A stretch of 38,923 nt of DNA from positions 1 through 38,923 of the forward strand of contig JAACFI010000004.1 in assembly GCA_009937575.1 (NCBI GenBank). Direction: 5' to 3'. Position 1 is the first letter of the stretch. The number at the start of each line of letters is the position of its first letter. The translations under genes and the position numbers were made by a program. Below the pieces are notes generated by a model, which searched no databases, had not been told where the DNA came from, and saw only the letters and a list, made by a program, of their open reading frames with translations. Shown here piece after piece: positions 15,332-23,495 of this stretch. The stretch comes from Haliea sp. (GTDB lineage: Bacteria > Pseudomonadota > Gammaproteobacteria > Pseudomonadales > Halieaceae).

Positions 15332-15363
15332 CAAAAAAGGAGCTCATTGAGCTCCTTTTTTTT
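15332..15363 (+). terminator. Strong bidirectional terminator after the cold-shock gene
   Basis: AAAAAAGGAGCTC pairs with GAGCTCCTTTTTTT, loop ATT, starting 22 nt after the stop codon. The A-run on one side and T-run on the other let it also end minus-strand transcripts from the TonB operon. Confidence 0.93.
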
Positions 15364-15378
15364 ATGTCCATGGATGGG

Positions 15379-15419
15379 CCGGGTCGCGATCGACCGGGTC
15401 GCGATCGACCGGGTCGCGA
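15379..15419. repeat. 15-bp tandem repeat, about 2.7 copies
   Basis: The unit CCGGGTCGCGATCGA occurs at 15379-15393 and 15394-15408, with an 11-nt partial third copy to 15419. It lies in the 75-nt gap between the cold-shock terminator and the stop of the TPR gene. Each unit holds TCGCGA and CGATCG palindromes. No coding role is seen. Confidence 0.9.
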
Positions 15420-15435
15420 AGACGGCCTGCCCGTA

Positions 15436-16773
15436 TCAACTCTCAGCCAGTGACCGCTGCCGTTCCAGCTCGGAATCCATGTACTTGATCCACTGGGCGG
15501 CGTACTTCGATGAACGCTCGTCGCGGCTGGCAGCCTTGAAAGCCTCCCGGGCCTTTTCGTACTGCTGGGTGTTGAAGTAGGCCATACCGAGAACCAGGCG
15601 CGCATTGTCCGGGCGCTTAACCCCGCCGCGGGACAGGCCCTTGTTGATGGCGGTGATCGCCTTCTTGAACTGGTCCCCGTCCAGGTAGAGGCTGCCCAGG
15701 CGGGCGTACAGTTCCCCGGTGTCGGACTTCGCCGCCGCCTTTTCCATGGCGGGGATGGACTTATCGACCTCCTGTGCCTGGCGCCAGGCGCTGCCGGCGA
15801 TCTCCCAGTTCTTGGACTTGTCATCGATGGAGCCGTTCTTAAGACCCTTGTCCATCACCTTGGCGGCCTTGTAGGGCACGTCGGCGTTCAGGTAGAGGTA
15901 GGCGATGGTGACCTGCTCGGTACCCTTGTCGAGCATATCCTGCACGTATGCGGTTTCCATCGCCGACAGCTGCTCAGACTCTTTCTTCTGCTCGCCGTAC
16001 ATGTGCGACAGCTGCACCCAGTACTGCTTCTTCGGGTAGTACTTCAGCAGGATTTCCAGGGTGTCCACGGTCTTGTTGATGTCGTTCTTCTCGAAGTAGA
16101 GGAAGCGAGCCAGGTTGTACCACTGTTCCTTGGGAATCTTGTCTTTGGCAAGGTACATATCGATGGCCTTCTCGACATTCAGCAGGGCCTTGTTGTAGTC
16201 CTTGGTCTGGTAGTAGCCCTGGGCCAGCAACACATAAGCGTTGGCATTGGGGTTTTCGGTGACCTTGAACCACTCCAGCAGGGCGTTGATACCTTTCTGC
16301 CACTGCTCCTGCACGAAATAAAGCTGGGCGATGGTGAACTTGGTATTCACCTCCATCGCTAAGGGGATATCCGGTTGCTTCACCACATTCTCGTAGGCCT
16401 GCAGGGCCTTGGCGTAGTTTTCCTGTGAGTAATAGATGAAGGCGTAGAGGTTGTAGACGTTGGCCAGCTCGTAGCTGTTCAGCGCCTTCTTGCCGCCGGA
16501 GGCAATCATGCCATCCAGGATTTTCGCGGCAGTGGCCAGGTCCTTGGCCTCGGCGGCGGCCTGGGCCTCCGCCAGTTTTTCATATACCTTATTGCGCAGT
16601 GCGGGGGTCCTGCGGGTCTCCCGCTGTGGCTTCTTCTCTTCCTGTGCAATTGCGGAGGACAGGGGCGCGTAACCCAGGTCGCCCTGCAGCTGGGACACGG
16701 CCACCTGGGCGGCCACCAGCGGCACTGCCAGCAGGGTAGCGCGGGTCCATGTACTGGATTTAAACAATGTCAT
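15436..16773 (-). CDS. Tetratricopeptide-repeat protein of the TonB2-type operon
   Basis: A 445-residue exported protein. The N-terminus 'RATLLAVPLVAAQVAVS' looks like a signal peptide or anchor with a likely cleavage near AIAQ (residue 44). The rest is a run of TPR-like helical hairpins: 'ANVYNLYAFIYYSQENYAKA', 'NAYVLLAQGYYQTKDYNKAL', 'QWYNLARFLYFEKND', 'GELYARLGSLYLDGDQFKKA' and 'ARLVLGMAYFNTQQYEKARE'. Such a protein is the usual last member of TonB2-type clusters in Shewanella and Vibrio relatives. It probably forms a periplasmic scaffold that links TonB to its partners; this is inference from the neighbourhood. It follows tonB after 14 nt. Confidence 0.88.
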   Translation of the reverse strand: MTLFKSSTWTRATLLAVPLVAAQVAVSQLQGDLGYAPLSSAIAQEEKKPQRETRRTPALRNKVYEKLAEAQAAAEAKDLATAAKILDGMIASGGKKALNSYELANVYNLYAFIYYSQENYAKALQAYENVVKQPDIPLAMEVNTKFTIAQLYFVQEQWQKGINALLEWFKVTENPNANAYVLLAQGYYQTKDYNKALLNVEKAIDMYLAKDKIPKEQWYNLARFLYFEKNDINKTVDTLEILLKYYPKKQYWVQLSHMYGEQKKESEQLSAMETAYVQDMLDKGTEQVTIAYLYLNADVPYKAAKVMDKGLKNGSIDDKSKNWEIAGSAWRQAQEVDKSIPAMEKAAAKSDTGELYARLGSLYLDGDQFKKAITAINKGLSRGGVKRPDNARLVLGMAYFNTQQYEKAREAFKAASRDERSSKYAAQWIKYMDSELERQRSLAES

Positions 16774-16787
16774 AACGCGTTAACCGC

Positions 16788-17393
16788 CTAGTCTTCCAAC
16801 TCGTAGGTGAACTTGTTCTGTACGCCGGCCACCTCGATAGCCTCGCCGTCCACCACGCGGGGCTTGTACTTGAACTTATGGGCAGCCTTGACCGAGGCCT
16901 TCTCAAATACGCCCTGGGGTTGGCAATCGACCGCCACCGGATCCCGGATCGCACCGGAAGTGGTCACGGTGTACTCAACGATACAGTAGCCGGTAATACC
17001 CCGGGTCTGGGCGCGCCGCGGGTAGATAGGGGCAACCTTGACAATGGGCAGGTACTCGCCGTCTCCTGAAGACATTCCGGAAGTACTGATTTGAATTTCG
17101 ACTGAGGCTAGCGGCGCAGTGTTCTGTATGTCGGTATCCATATTGAGATCGATCTGCACCATCTCCATCTCGGGCGGTGGCTCATCGGGGTCTTCAACCT
17201 TTTCCGGCTTCGGCGTTGCAGCCTGCAGCTCTATCTCTTCATCAGGCTGGACGAGGTCTGCAATCTTCGTATTTTTGGTGTCCGGGTTTTCGAACTCGCG
17301 ATCAATCAGGCTGTGCATGATCATAAACAGCCCAACCACCACGGGGATGGCAAACAGTATCGAAACAATCATTCTCACTGGACTATTACCCAT
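16788..17393 (-). CDS. tonB: TonB energy-transducing protein
   Basis: A 201-residue TonB. One N-terminal membrane helix ('MIVSILFAIPVVVGLFMIM', about residues 8-26) is followed by a short acidic Pro-rich spacer ('PKPEKVEDPDEPPPEMEM') and the C-terminal TonB domain: 'VAPIYPRRAQTRGITGYCIV' and 'KASVKAAHKFKYKPRVVDG', which contacts the TonB box of outer-membrane receptors. The spacer is shorter than in E. coli TonB, as is usual for TonB2. The ATG at 17393 was chosen; it lies 5 nt after the exbD stop. The longer frame to 17426 would overlap exbD by 28 nt. Confidence 0.93.
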   Translation of the reverse strand: MGNSPVRMIVSILFAIPVVVGLFMIMHSLIDREFENPDTKNTKIADLVQPDEEIELQAATPKPEKVEDPDEPPPEMEMVQIDLNMDTDIQNTAPLASVEIQISTSGMSSGDGEYLPIVKVAPIYPRRAQTRGITGYCIVEYTVTTSGAIRDPVAVDCQPQGVFEKASVKAAHKFKYKPRVVDGEAIEVAGVQNKFTYELED

Positions 17394-17398
17394 CGCGC

Positions 17399-17830
17399 TT
17401 ACCCCGCCTCTTCGGTGGAAGCACACAGAGGCGCATCCATCAGGGGTTTGATAACGCCCAGCAACTGGCTCAACACAGACGTGGGTGCATCCACGTCCGC
17501 CTGGATTACGAAGTTCGCCTTCGGTGCCTCCTTCTTGGCCGCTTCAGCCAACCGGTAGGCCCGCTCCACTGGTATCTGCTTCTTGTCGTAGAAGATATCA
17601 CCCACAGCAGTAACCGCGAAAATTATGGTACCCCGCTCGCAGGAGTCGGTGGTATACGCCTCGGGTTTGGTAATCTCCGCGCCCGGCTCCTTTACAAAGG
17701 AGGAGGTCACAATAAAGAAGATGAGCATGATGAATACGACATCCAGCATGGGCGTGAGGTCGATTACGCCATCATCACCGCCGCTCTGCGTTCCTGCACG
17801 ACTTCCCGCTGCCATCTGACGCCTGCTCAC
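17399..17830 (-). CDS. exbD: ExbD-family biopolymer transporter (second copy)
   Basis: A 143-residue inner-membrane protein with one transmembrane helix containing the proton-path Asp ('DLTPMLDVVFIMLIFFIV') and a periplasmic domain ending in 'LSQLLGVIKPLMDA'. It works with ExbB to energise TonB. The start is the GTG at 17830: it forms a GTGA overlap with the stop of the other exbD and has GGAGGAAAAGCG just before it; the longer frame to 17851 lies inside the upstream gene. Two Cys (DSCERG and APLCAS) are unusual for the family and could form a disulfide. Confidence 0.93.
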   Translation of the reverse strand: MSRRQMAAGSRAGTQSGGDDGVIDLTPMLDVVFIMLIFFIVTSSFVKEPGAEITKPEAYTTDSCERGTIIFAVTAVGDIFYDKKQIPVERAYRLAEAAKKEAPKANFVIQADVDAPTSVLSQLLGVIKPLMDAPLCASTEEAG

Positions 17831-18240
17831 CGCTTTTCCTCCGCTGGCCAATTGACCTGTTTTACACCGGCTTCGCGTGCGGCATCGCCAACCTCGATCA
17901 AAGTCCCCGCAGTGGCGCCAGCTTCCGTCTTGACCGTAAACGACTGCTCGGGATCCGAGGCCAGCAAGCGCGCAATATTCGCCCTCACTGCGCGGATATC
18001 GATGCGGCGGTTTTCCATCCAGATCTGGTCGTCTCCGGTGATGGTCACAACAATACTGGTTGCGTCAGACTCCGGCGGGTTCTGGTTACTCTCAGGCCGA
18101 TTCACTTCTATACCAGCCTCCTTGAGGAAGGAAGCGACCACGATGAAGAAAATCAGCATGATGAACACCACGTCGAGCATAGGCGTCAAATCAATCTGAG
18201 CCTCATCGGCCTCGGCATCTTGGTTTCTCTTGCGCATCAA
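17827..18240 (-). CDS. exbD: ExbD-family biopolymer transporter (first copy)
   Basis: A 137-residue ExbD/TolR homologue, with 'AQIDLTPMLDVVFIMLIFF' as its single membrane helix including the conserved Asp. The periplasmic part ('DATSIVVTITGDDQIWMENRRI') has the usual alpha/beta fold, and the tail 'AREAGVKQVNWPAEEK' resembles the final strand. It differs clearly from the second ExbD outside the helix, so the two are probably not redundant: a heterodimer or two stator types are possible. It follows exbB by 10 nt and overlaps the next exbD by 4 nt. Confidence 0.93.
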   Translation of the reverse strand: MMRKRNQDAEADEAQIDLTPMLDVVFIMLIFFIVVASFLKEAGIEVNRPESNQNPPESDATSIVVTITGDDQIWMENRRIDIRAVRANIARLLASDPEQSFTVKTEAGATAGTLIEVGDAAREAGVKQVNWPAEEKR

Positions 18241-18250
18241 TCAAGCTCTA

Positions 18251-18778
18251 TCAATGATCAGTGGTCAGGTTGTCTTGCAGGAACTCACTCTCCCGCTGGG
18301 CAATATTGGTGACATAGGTGTTGGCAAAAATCCCGGACAGGGCAGCCACCATACCCGCCATGGTCGGGATTGTGGCCTGCTGGACACCGCCGGCCATTGA
18401 TTTTGCATCGCCACCCCCGGTCACGGCCATGATGTTGAAGACTTCGATCATACCGGTCACGGTGCCAAGCAGGCCCAGCAGCGGGCACAAGGCGACCAGG
18501 GTCTTGATCAGCGGCAGGAATCGATTGATCTGCATGTTGGTCTGCGAAATCAGCATGTTGCGAATCTGCTTTGCCTCCCAGGACTTTCGCTCAGCGCGAC
18601 CTTCCCACCTGGCGATTACCTGGGAAACGTCCTTCTTCCAACCGAACTGCAGATACCATACCCGCTCGAAGATCAACACCCACATCACCAACAACAGAGC
18701 GGCAATCAGCCACAGGACGTCACCGCCCTTGTCCATAAAGCGGAGCAGGACTTCAGGCAAATCTCCTAGTCCACCCAT
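18251..18778 (-). CDS. exbB: ExbB/TolQ-family proton channel (short form)
   Basis: A 175-residue inner-membrane protein with three hydrophobic helices: 'VLWLIAALLLVMWVLIFERVW' (about 19-39, in parts), 'LIKTLVALCPLLGLLGTVTGM' and 'TIPTMAGMVAALSGIFANTY'. 'PLLGLLGTVTGMI' and 'GGVQQATIPTMAGMVAAL' are MotA/TolQ/ExbB signatures. Together with ExbD it forms the proton-driven motor for TonB. The upstream stop and this start form TGAAATG, so translation is almost certainly coupled. Confidence 0.93.
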   Translation of the reverse strand: MGGLGDLPEVLLRFMDKGGDVLWLIAALLLVMWVLIFERVWYLQFGWKKDVSQVIARWEGRAERKSWEAKQIRNMLISQTNMQINRFLPLIKTLVALCPLLGLLGTVTGMIEVFNIMAVTGGGDAKSMAGGVQQATIPTMAGMVAALSGIFANTYVTNIAQRESEFLQDNLTTDH

Positions 18779-18779
18779 T

Positions 18780-20162
18780 TCAAGACCTCAGATTGGCTTC
18801 AGTATGCTCTGCAATCATGCCGGTGGTCTGCTCATCCAGTATGTGAATGACCTTTTGGGCGCGACCATTCACGATCGTGTGCAGAAGCACCGTCGGAATT
18901 GCCACCAGAAGGCCGAGCACGGTGGTAATCAGTGCACCGGAAATACCGCCGGCCATCGCCTTCGGATCGCCCGCACCGAAAATGGTGATCGCCTGGAAGG
19001 TGATGATCATACCGGTCACCGTACCCAGCAGTCCCATCAGGGGGGCCACCGCGGCAATGATCTTCAGCAGGGTCAGGCCGCTCTCCAGCTTGGGAGTCTC
19101 CTTCAGGATACCCTCGGACAGTTTCAACTCGAGGGTCTCGGTGTCCATGGTCGGGTTGTCTTCATGGATCTTCAGAACGCGACCCAGGGGATTGTTCTCG
19201 TTGGCCTTGTCGCTCTTCAGCTGAGAGTTGACCTTACCGCCCACGATCGTGAGGACAAACATCCGGTAGATCGCCAGCAGGAACGCAAAGATACCCACCG
19301 CAGTAATGGCATAGCCAACATAGCCGCCCTGATGCCAGCGCTCTTCCAGGGTCGGTGTATCGATGATCGCCGCCAGGAACGAACCGCCCGTGGGGCCGGT
19401 CGGATCGATGCCGAAGGTATTCAGCCCACCAGTAGCAGCAGCCAAATCTGCAGCCCAGCCTGTATAAGGCCCGGCAGGCTGGCGCGGCAATTCCATCAGG
19501 GTGCCATTGTCATAGCTGAGATAATTGCCGTTGGTATCCACAACGTTGAAGGCACCTACACGGAGAACTTCGCGCTCTGCCCGCTCTCCCGCAGGGGAGG
19601 CCACTTGCGCGGTAAACGTCGTGACAACACCGGTCTCGCGAGTTTCACGCATCAATTCGAACCACACGCGCTCGATCTCCTCGATACTGGGAAGGGTATC
19701 GGCGCCACTCATCTTGCCCACTAACTCGCGCAGGAATGTTTCGCGCCCCGGAAACTGGGCAGAGGCCAGGGACACTTCGATGTTCGAGGCCAGATCTCCC
19801 GAGGCAGAGGTCAGGTGCCCGAACAACTCTGTCAAGGTACCGAGTTTCTCCTGCAGTTGCTTCTGCTTGGCAACAATCAGCAACTCGTTCTCCTCAAACG
19901 CGTCTTCCAGTTCGGCACTGCGCTGTTCCTCGCGGGCACGCTCGGCCTCCGCCTGCTTCAGGGCTGCGGCCTGGTTGGCCTTGTCCTTGGCGAAACGTTG
20001 CTCACGAGCACGATTTTCCTTGGATTCGGCCACCTGGCCCCGCTTGACGAAGTCAAGCAGTTGGTCCAGTGACTGGGCGTCCTGTGCCAGGGCGGAACCG
20101 GCGGACAATGCCAGAGTGCCACACAGTGCCAGGGCGGCGGCTTTTACAATTTTAACGCTCAT
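18780..20162 (-). CDS. TtpC-like long MotA/TolQ/ExbB protein
   Basis: A 460-residue ExbB-type protein with a large N-terminal addition. It has a cleavable-looking signal peptide (LSAGSALA/QDA, residues 1-26), then a charged coiled coil (about 45-115, rich in E, K, R and A) and a periplasmic region. Three membrane helices follow: about 270-292 ('VGYAITAVGIFAFLLAIYRM'), about 365-385 and about 405-430. 'PLMGLLGTVTGMIITFQAI' is the ExbB signature. TtpC is required in Vibrio TonB2 systems; the size and neighbourhood match. Its ATG overlaps the DUF3450 stop by one base (TGATG). Confidence 0.9.
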   Translation of the reverse strand: MSVKIVKAAALALCGTLALSAGSALAQDAQSLDQLLDFVKRGQVAESKENRAREQRFAKDKANQAAALKQAEAERAREEQRSAELEDAFEENELLIVAKQKQLQEKLGTLTELFGHLTSASGDLASNIEVSLASAQFPGRETFLRELVGKMSGADTLPSIEEIERVWFELMRETRETGVVTTFTAQVASPAGERAEREVLRVGAFNVVDTNGNYLSYDNGTLMELPRQPAGPYTGWAADLAAATGGLNTFGIDPTGPTGGSFLAAIIDTPTLEERWHQGGYVGYAITAVGIFAFLLAIYRMFVLTIVGGKVNSQLKSDKANENNPLGRVLKIHEDNPTMDTETLELKLSEGILKETPKLESGLTLLKIIAAVAPLMGLLGTVTGMIITFQAITIFGAGDPKAMAGGISGALITTVLGLLVAIPTVLLHTIVNGRAQKVIHILDEQTTGMIAEHTEANLRS

Positions 20163-20947
20163 CAGTTAGCCTCCGGGGCCGAAACAGGCATCGTCAACAA
20201 TTCAATAGTGGCCTGCTTCTTCGCAATACGGATACCCTTGCGAATAGCGGCTTCATACTCTCCCGCGGGAAGGTCTACCCAGGCTCCGGCACTCTTGTCC
20301 CATGCACCGGAGATGGCACCATCAGTGGTCTGGTAAACCAGGGTGATACGGCCTACCCGAAGGAAGTCGACATCACGCGGCGACCCATTGAGTTCTATCG
20401 TGCCCCGGTAGGTATCTACACCTCGACCATATTGCAGTTCGATATTGTAGGCCTCCAGTACACCGCGAAACTTCTCAGCCACAGTGACATCGGCACGATC
20501 GAGGTTGTCGCGAAGGAACTGTATACGCTGCAACCGTTCCTCTTTCTGGAATGGCACGTCCAGTTCAACGAACTGCTCAAGGCCATCGATCATGCGAATC
20601 ACCAGCGGTGTCATCTGACGCTGGATGACCGTCACCTGGGAGATGGACTCATCGATCGACGCCACTCGCTTCATCTGGTTTTCGATCTGGCTCTCCAGGC
20701 GGGCATTGTAAACCTTGAGGCCGTCGATCTGCTTGACCACGGTCTTGTAGTCACTCAGCAGGTCGCGGGTCTCGTCAGCCAGGCGATCTATCTTCACCTG
20801 CGACTTGCGCGCCGCCTGGTTCTTGGCCTCTCCAACCGCCAGGATGGAGTCCAGTGTACTGGCCTGCACGGCGGCCACGGTACCCACAAGGGCGCCCGTG
20901 GAAACCAGCGCAGCGATCAACACGTTTTTCAATCGATGCATAGTCAT
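20162..20947 (-). CDS. DUF3450 exported coiled-coil protein
   Basis: A 261-residue protein that begins the TonB2-type operon. It has a signal peptide ('NVLIAALVSTGALVGTVAAV', cleavage near VQA/S), then a long coiled coil (about 45-110: 'DETRDLLSDYKTVVKQIDGL', 'YNARLESQIENQMKRVASID'). A compact domain follows ('FLRDNLDRADVTVAEKFRGV', 'RVGRITLVYQTTDG'). DUF3450 proteins are almost always encoded next to a TtpC/ExbB/ExbD/TonB cluster, and probably act in the periplasm with TtpC. The biochemical role is unknown. The start may be the ATG at 20947 or the one two codons later. Confidence 0.9.
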   Translation of the reverse strand: MTMHRLKNVLIAALVSTGALVGTVAAVQASTLDSILAVGEAKNQAARKSQVKIDRLADETRDLLSDYKTVVKQIDGLKVYNARLESQIENQMKRVASIDESISQVTVIQRQMTPLVIRMIDGLEQFVELDVPFQKEERLQRIQFLRDNLDRADVTVAEKFRGVLEAYNIELQYGRGVDTYRGTIELNGSPRDVDFLRVGRITLVYQTTDGAISGAWDKSAGAWVDLPAGEYEAAIRKGIRIAKKQATIELLTMPVSAPEAN

Positions 20948-20993
20948 GGGAATCGTGTTCCTATAGTCCTTCAGGGTTGTTTATTGAGCTGAT

Positions 20994-21011
20994 AAAAAAA
21001 GACTCGGTCTT
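20994..21011 (-). terminator. Terminator between folA and the TonB operon
   Basis: On the minus strand AAGAC-CGA-GTCTT is followed by a T-run of seven. The stem is short. It would stop the folA transcript, or truncate the TonB-operon mRNA near its 5' end; see the promoter next to it. Confidence 0.5.
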
Positions 21012-21014
21012 ATT

Positions 21015-21043
21015 TATATAGTGGAAAATCCGGAGTCGGTAAA
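21015..21043 (-). promoter_or_regulatory. Candidate promoter of the TonB2-type operon
   Basis: On the minus strand TTTACC (21043-21038), 17-nt spacer, TATATA (21020-21015), about 70 nt before the DUF3450 start. The expected start site falls right at the adjacent terminator-like hairpin. No clear Fur box was seen in the 244 nt between this operon and folA. Confidence 0.35.
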
Positions 21044-21191
21044 CCGAGGGAGCGAATTTAAACCAAATCACGGGCGCTTTTCAATTAAAGCCACTTGGCA
21101 AATACGGTAGAAAACCAGTCTGTGTATTTTGGTGACACTTTGGCCCAGGGGCACTCACAGAGGTAACACACGGTCTTGCACAAATGCGCAG

Positions 21192-21701
21192 CTATTTCGC
21201 GCGCCGCTCGTAGACCACGAAACTGTAATCGTACGGGTTGTTACCTTCTGCGGCATGCCGCTCACGTTGCACTTCACGCCAGTCAGCCCAGTCGATTTCC
21301 GGCAACCACGCATCACCCTCGATGCTGGCGTGAACTTCCGTGAGGTAAAGGCGCTGTGCAAGGGGTAACGCCTCCCGGTAGATTTCGGCACCCCCGATGA
21401 CCACCAGCTCTTCAACTCCATCGACCAGGGCGATATCTTCGGCCAGTCGCAGGGCCGCCGCCAGGGACTCCACTACCCGGATACCCTCGGCACTGAAGTC
21501 CGGGTTCCGCGTGATGACCACATTGGTGCGCCCCGGTAGCGGCCTGCCGATCGATTCAAAGGTCTTTCGACCCATCAGGATGGGCTTTCCCATGGTGACC
21601 CGCTTGAAATACTGCAGGTCCCCCGGCAAGTGCCAGGGCAGGGCATTGTTCCTGCCGATCAGACCGTTCTCAGCGGCGGCGACGATGATTGCCAGGTGCA
21701 T
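21192..21701 (-). CDS. folA: Dihydrofolate reductase
   Basis: Reduces dihydrofolate to tetrahydrofolate with NADPH. The 169-residue product shows 'IVAAAENGLIGRNNALPWHLPGD' (split here: Asp28 is the active-site acid), 'MGRKTFESIGRPLPGRTNVV' for NADPH binding and 'VIGGAEIYREALPLAQRLYL'. It lies 17 nt after thyA in the same direction; thymidylate synthase makes dihydrofolate, so the pair closes one metabolic loop. Trimethoprim-type inhibitors target this enzyme family. Confidence 0.96.
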   Translation of the reverse strand: MHLAIIVAAAENGLIGRNNALPWHLPGDLQYFKRVTMGKPILMGRKTFESIGRPLPGRTNVVITRNPDFSAEGIRVVESLAAALRLAEDIALVDGVEELVVIGGAEIYREALPLAQRLYLTEVHASIEGDAWLPEIDWADWREVQRERHAAEGNNPYDYSFVVYERRAK

Positions 21702-21718
21702 CTTCTGCCCGGCTGCCC

Positions 21719-22552
21719 CTACACCGCCACCGGGGCGGCGATATTGGGATGGGGGTCATAGTCCAGCAATTCGAAATCCTCGAAACGGTAGTCGTAGATG
21801 CTGTCGGGCCGGCGCAGGATTTTAAGTCGCGGCAAGGAGCGCGGTTCCCGGGACAACTGCTGCTTCACCTGCTCCATGTGATTGCTGTAGATATGGGAGT
21901 CACCGGTACAGATGATGATCTCTCCCGGCTCCAGGTCGCATTGTTGGGCCAGCATCATGGTCAGTACCGCCAGGCTGGCGGTATTGTAGGGCAGTCCCAG
22001 GAACGAATCGCTGGAGCGGATCAGCAACTGGGAGGACAGCTTCCCCCCCGCCACGTAAAACTGGTACAGCAGGTGGCAGGGCGGCAGTGCCATGCGCCCG
22101 GCCCTCACGTTGTCCTGGGGGCTGACGCCCTCGTTCGGCAGGTACTCCACGTTCCAGCCGTGAAACAGGATGCGCCTGCTGTCGGGGTTGTTGCGCAGGC
22201 AGTCCACCACATAATCGATCTGGTTGATACTGCCGCCGTCCCGGGTGGGCCAGGCGGTCCACTGGGCACCGTAAATGGGGCCCAGGTCACCCTCTTCCGT
22301 GGCCCACTCGTCCCAGATCGAGACGCCGTTTTCCTTCAGCCAGCGAATGTTGGTATCACCCCTGAGAAACCAGATCAGCTCATTGACGATGCTCTTGAGG
22401 TGCAGTTTCTTGGTGGTCAGCAGGGGAAAACCCTGCGCCAGGTCGTGGCGATACTGCCGCCCGAAAACCGACAGGGTGCCGGTGCCCGTGCGATCGTTCT
22501 TGCGCGCCCCGTTGTCCAGGATATCCTGCAGCAGGTCGAGATATTGCTTCAT
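21719..22552 (-). CDS. thyA: Thymidylate synthase
   Basis: Makes dTMP from dUMP and methylene-THF. The 277-residue protein has '[19 protein letters not shown]', '[19 protein letters not shown]', the catalytic Cys159 in '[14 protein letters not shown]' and '[16 protein letters not shown]'. It is 13 residues longer than E. coli ThyA because of an insertion between the RRI strand and the Cys loop (about residues 138-151), as seen in a subgroup of bacteria. Its ATG overlaps the lgt stop by 4 nt (ATGA), so the two are coupled. Confidence 0.97.
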   Translation of the reverse strand: MKQYLDLLQDILDNGARKNDRTGTGTLSVFGRQYRHDLAQGFPLLTTKKLHLKSIVNELIWFLRGDTNIRWLKENGVSIWDEWATEEGDLGPIYGAQWTAWPTRDGGSINQIDYVVDCLRNNPDSRRILFHGWNVEYLPNEGVSPQDNVRAGRMALPPCHLLYQFYVAGGKLSSQLLIRSSDSFLGLPYNTASLAVLTMMLAQQCDLEPGEIIICTGDSHIYSNHMEQVKQQLSREPRSLPRLKILRRPDSIYDYRFEDFELLDYDPHPNIAAPVAV

Positions 22553-23367
22553 TTATTCTTCCCCGCGCCCCGGGATGCCGCAGTACCGGCCCCGCGATAG
22601 GCGATAAATATCAGGTACAGGCCCAACGCGATCATCGGCAGGCACAACAGTTGGCCGCGGGTCACCCAGCCCAGGGCCTCAAAGCCGATGTGCTGGTCCG
22701 GTTCGCGGAAAAACTCCACGGCAAAGCGCAGGCAACCATAACCGAGGGAAAACACCCCGGCAACCGCCCAGGTCGGTCGGGGCCTGGCAGAGAACCACAG
22801 CAGCACCAGGAACAGCAGCACACCCTCCAGTGCGAACTGGTAGAGCTGGGAGGGATGCCGGGCCAGTTGCAGTGGATCCCTGGGGAACACCATTGCCCAG
22901 GGGACGTCGCTGGGGCGCCCCCACAACTCCTGGCCGATAAAGTTGCCCAGCCTTCCCAGGGCCAGGCCCACCGGCACCAGCGGCGCCACAAAATCCAGCA
23001 ATGGCCCGAAACCAATGCGGTGTCTGCGGGCAAACAGGTACATGGCAAAAATAACGCCGAGGAAACCGCCGTGAAACGACATTCCCCCCTGCCAGACCCG
23101 CAGAATCCAGGCCGGGTCTTCCAGCAACCGGTCGCCGCCGTAAAACAGGCTGTAACCCAGGCGGCCACCCAGGACTACCCCCAGCGCGGCGTAGAAAATA
23201 AGGTCGTCGACCTGGTTTCGCTTCAGCGGCGACCAGGCTTGCCCCGAGCGGCGGGCCGCCAGCCACCAGGCAAAGGCCAGCCCCGCCAGGTAGGTCAGCC
23301 CATACCAGTGGACCTTGACCGGGCCAAGGGCAAAGGCGACCGGATCGATTTCAGGATAGGGCAGCAT
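22549..23367 (-). CDS. lgt: Prolipoprotein diacylglyceryl transferase
   Basis: Attaches diacylglycerol to the lipobox Cys of prolipoproteins at the inner membrane; the DUF3012 lipoprotein at 6.5 kb is a likely substrate. The 272-residue product has seven hydrophobic segments and the family signatures '[17 protein letters not shown]', '[11 protein letters not shown]', '[11 protein letters not shown]' and the Lgt motif '[20 protein letters not shown]' (Asn and Glu essential in E. coli). '[16 protein letters not shown]' follows. It begins the lgt-thyA-folA operon. Confidence 0.96.
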   Translation of the reverse strand: MLPYPEIDPVAFALGPVKVHWYGLTYLAGLAFAWWLAARRSGQAWSPLKRNQVDDLIFYAALGVVLGGRLGYSLFYGGDRLLEDPAWILRVWQGGMSFHGGFLGVIFAMYLFARRHRIGFGPLLDFVAPLVPVGLALGRLGNFIGQELWGRPSDVPWAMVFPRDPLQLARHPSQLYQFALEGVLLFLVLLWFSARPRPTWAVAGVFSLGYGCLRFAVEFFREPDQHIGFEALGWVTRGQLLCLPMIALGLYLIFIAYRGAGTAASRGAGKNK

Positions 23368-23495
23368 CTGTCAGTGAAAGCCTTAGCGTGCAGAGAACGG
23401 CCGGCAACGGTAACCGGCTATAAAAAAGAGGTATTATCATGCACCCTCAGGGGATTCACAATTGTTTCCCCCACAGTCGGAGACTGGACACCCCT

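Noticed and set aside
15379-15419. Possible CRISPR array
   Set aside because: Repeats are contiguous with no spacers and only 15 bp long.
18318-19724. Plus-strand frame of 468 codons
   Set aside because: Shadow of exbB and the TtpC-like gene; no recognisable domain.
20948-21191. Fur or Zur operator in front of the TonB operon
   Set aside because: No 19-bp palindrome of the known type was found by eye; only weak AT-rich sequence.
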